Assembly: GCF_011602365.1 (NCBI RefSeq)
Contig: NZ_JAAONZ010000025.1
Coordinates: forward strand, 1-64,000
Source: Pseudomaricurvus hydrocarbonicus
Lineage (GTDB): Bacteria; Pseudomonadota; Gammaproteobacteria; Pseudomonadales; Cellvibrionaceae
Reading direction: 5' to 3'
Length of the DNA stretch: 64,000 bases
A program made the position numbers and the translations under genes. Below are positions 63,256-64,000 of this stretch, piece by piece. A model generated the notes under the pieces. That model worked only from the letters and a program-made list of their open reading frames with translations, was not told where the DNA came from and did not search any database. Position 1 is the first letter of the stretch. Every line of letters starts with the position of its first letter.

Positions 63256-64000
63256 TTACAGGCGAGCCATCACACGATCGGCCGCGGCCAGGGTGAAGGC
63301 GATGTCTTCATCGGTGTGGGCGGCGGACATAAAGCCAGCTTCGTAAGAGGCCGGGGCAAGGTAAACGCCCTCTTCCAGCATTCCGTGGAAAAACTGATTA
63401 AAGCGTTCAATATTGCAATTCATGACCTGTTGATAGTTGGTTATTTTTTCTTCGTCGGTGAAGAAAAAGCCAAACATTGAGCCCACGTGGTTGCTGGTGA
63501 ATGGAATGCCGTGCTTCTGGGCTGCGGCATTCAGACCGGCCACTAACTGATCTGTCTTTTGACACAGGTTCTCGTAAAAACCCTCTGACGAAATCAGTTC
63601 CAGAGTCTTCAAGCCTGCCGCCATGGCAACGGGGTTGCCTGACAGGGTGCCAGCCTGATAGACAGGACCCAGAGGGGCAATGTGGGACATGATCTCTTTC
63701 TTGCCACCAAAGGCTCCAACCGGCATACCCCCCCCCATGACTTTGCCCAGTGTGGTGATGTCCGCTTCGATACCGTAGTAACCCTGAGCGCCGGTGTGGC
63801 TGACGCGGAAACCGGTCATGACTTCATCGATGATCAACAGGGCGCCGGACTGGTCACACTGGGTTCTCAAAGCTTCCAAAAAGCCGGCAATGGGGGGGAC
63901 GCAGTTCATATTGCCCGCCACGGGCTCGACAATGACGCACGCGACCTCGCTGCCGATTTCTGCAAAGGCGGCTTCCACTCCCGCGATATCGTTATAGGTC
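63256..64000 (-). CDS. hemL: Glutamate-1-semialdehyde 2,1-aminomutase, 3' part
   Basis: PLP enzyme that makes 5-aminolevulinate for heme. The right edge of the window cuts the 5' part; 248 codons of the 3' part are visible, running to the edge ([20 protein letters not shown]). It contains [10 protein letters not shown] and the PLP Lys in [18 protein letters not shown], and ends AADRVMARL. An internal GTG at 63978 is not the start. Convergent with the PilZ gene. Confidence 0.95.
   Translation of the reverse strand, partial: TYNDIAGVEAAFAEIGSEVACVIVEPVAGNMNCVPPIAGFLEALRTQCDQSGALLIIDEVMTGFRVSHTGAQGYYGIEADITTLGKVMGGGMPVGAFGGKKEIMSHIAPLGPVYQAGTLSGNPVAMAAGLKTLELISSEGFYENLCQKTDQLVAGLNAAAQKHGIPFTSNHVGSMFGFFFTDEEKITNYQQVMNCNIERFNQFFHGMLEEGVYLAPASYEAGFMSAAHTDEDIAFTLAAADRVMARL

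Noticed and set aside
1-64000. tRNA, rRNA, insertion sequences, prophage, toxin-antitoxin or defence genes
   Set aside because: I looked for tRNA T-loop signatures, transposase motifs, inverted-terminal repeats, and nuclease or methylase genes and found none that hold up by eye.

Overview
The window looks like a chromosomal core segment of a marine-type gammaproteobacterium, most likely from the Cellvibrionales (Cellvibrio/Simiduia/Saccharophagus-like). I infer this from gene order and protein character: rpsU-yqeY-dnaG-rpoD facing tsaD, nrdR-ribD-ribE-ribBA-ribH-nusB-thiL-pgpA, aroQ-accB-accC, and DUF2333 and DUF1631 proteins. I see no phage, transposase, CRISPR array, rRNA or tRNA. Nearly every gene is an intact housekeeping or metabolic gene.

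Layout. 0.2-9.5 kb: the macromolecular synthesis operon (rpsU, yqeY, dnaG, rpoD, leftward) and, divergently, tsaD, folB, folK and murI, followed by a small heat-shock protein and a DksA/TraR zinc-finger protein. 9.8-17.5 kb: ettA, a PAS-PAS-GGDEF-EAL protein with altered active-site motifs, a CoA-acylating aldehyde dehydrogenase behind a two-copy direct repeat, an EamA transporter, and the remains of a ketopantoate reductase gene broken by two stops. 17.5-22 kb: a two-gene RND efflux operon. 22-27.6 kb: an MmsR-like AraC regulator divergent from a valine-degradation cluster (acyl-CoA dehydrogenase, enoyl-CoA hydratase, 3-hydroxyisobutyryl-CoA hydrolase, mmsB; no mmsA in the window). 28-31.5 kb: glyA, a D-2-hydroxyacid dehydrogenase and an SGNH hydrolase. 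31.7-37.4 kb: a CPA2 antiporter, ppx and ppk, with a PhoB-type box in front of ppk. 37.9-40.8 kb: a Dyp-type peroxidase, a GlxA-type regulator and nrdR. 40.9-48.2 kb: riboflavin synthesis genes with nusB, thiL, pgpA, a retropepsin-like protease and a separate ribA. 48.3-52.8 kb: accC, accB, aroQ and dsbD (leftward). 53-64 kb: two lipoproteins of unknown role, a PCu(A)C copper chaperone, DUF2333, an adenosine kinase-like PfkB protein, PBP1b, a DUF1631-PilZ pair, and the 3' part of hemL.

Less ordinary points. Six short tandem-repeat arrays with different units lie in the gene-free gaps between 25.3 and 31.7 kb. One is made of micro-ORFs just before a start codon, and one runs over the stop codon of the SGNH hydrolase. 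The DUF1631-PilZ pair, with a perfect CRP/Vfr half-site palindrome upstream, is the best candidate for an under-described system. RibBA has lost the zinc site of its GTP cyclohydrolase half, while a complete RibA lies 3.4 kb further on. All functions are read from protein motifs and gene order by eye; no database search was run.
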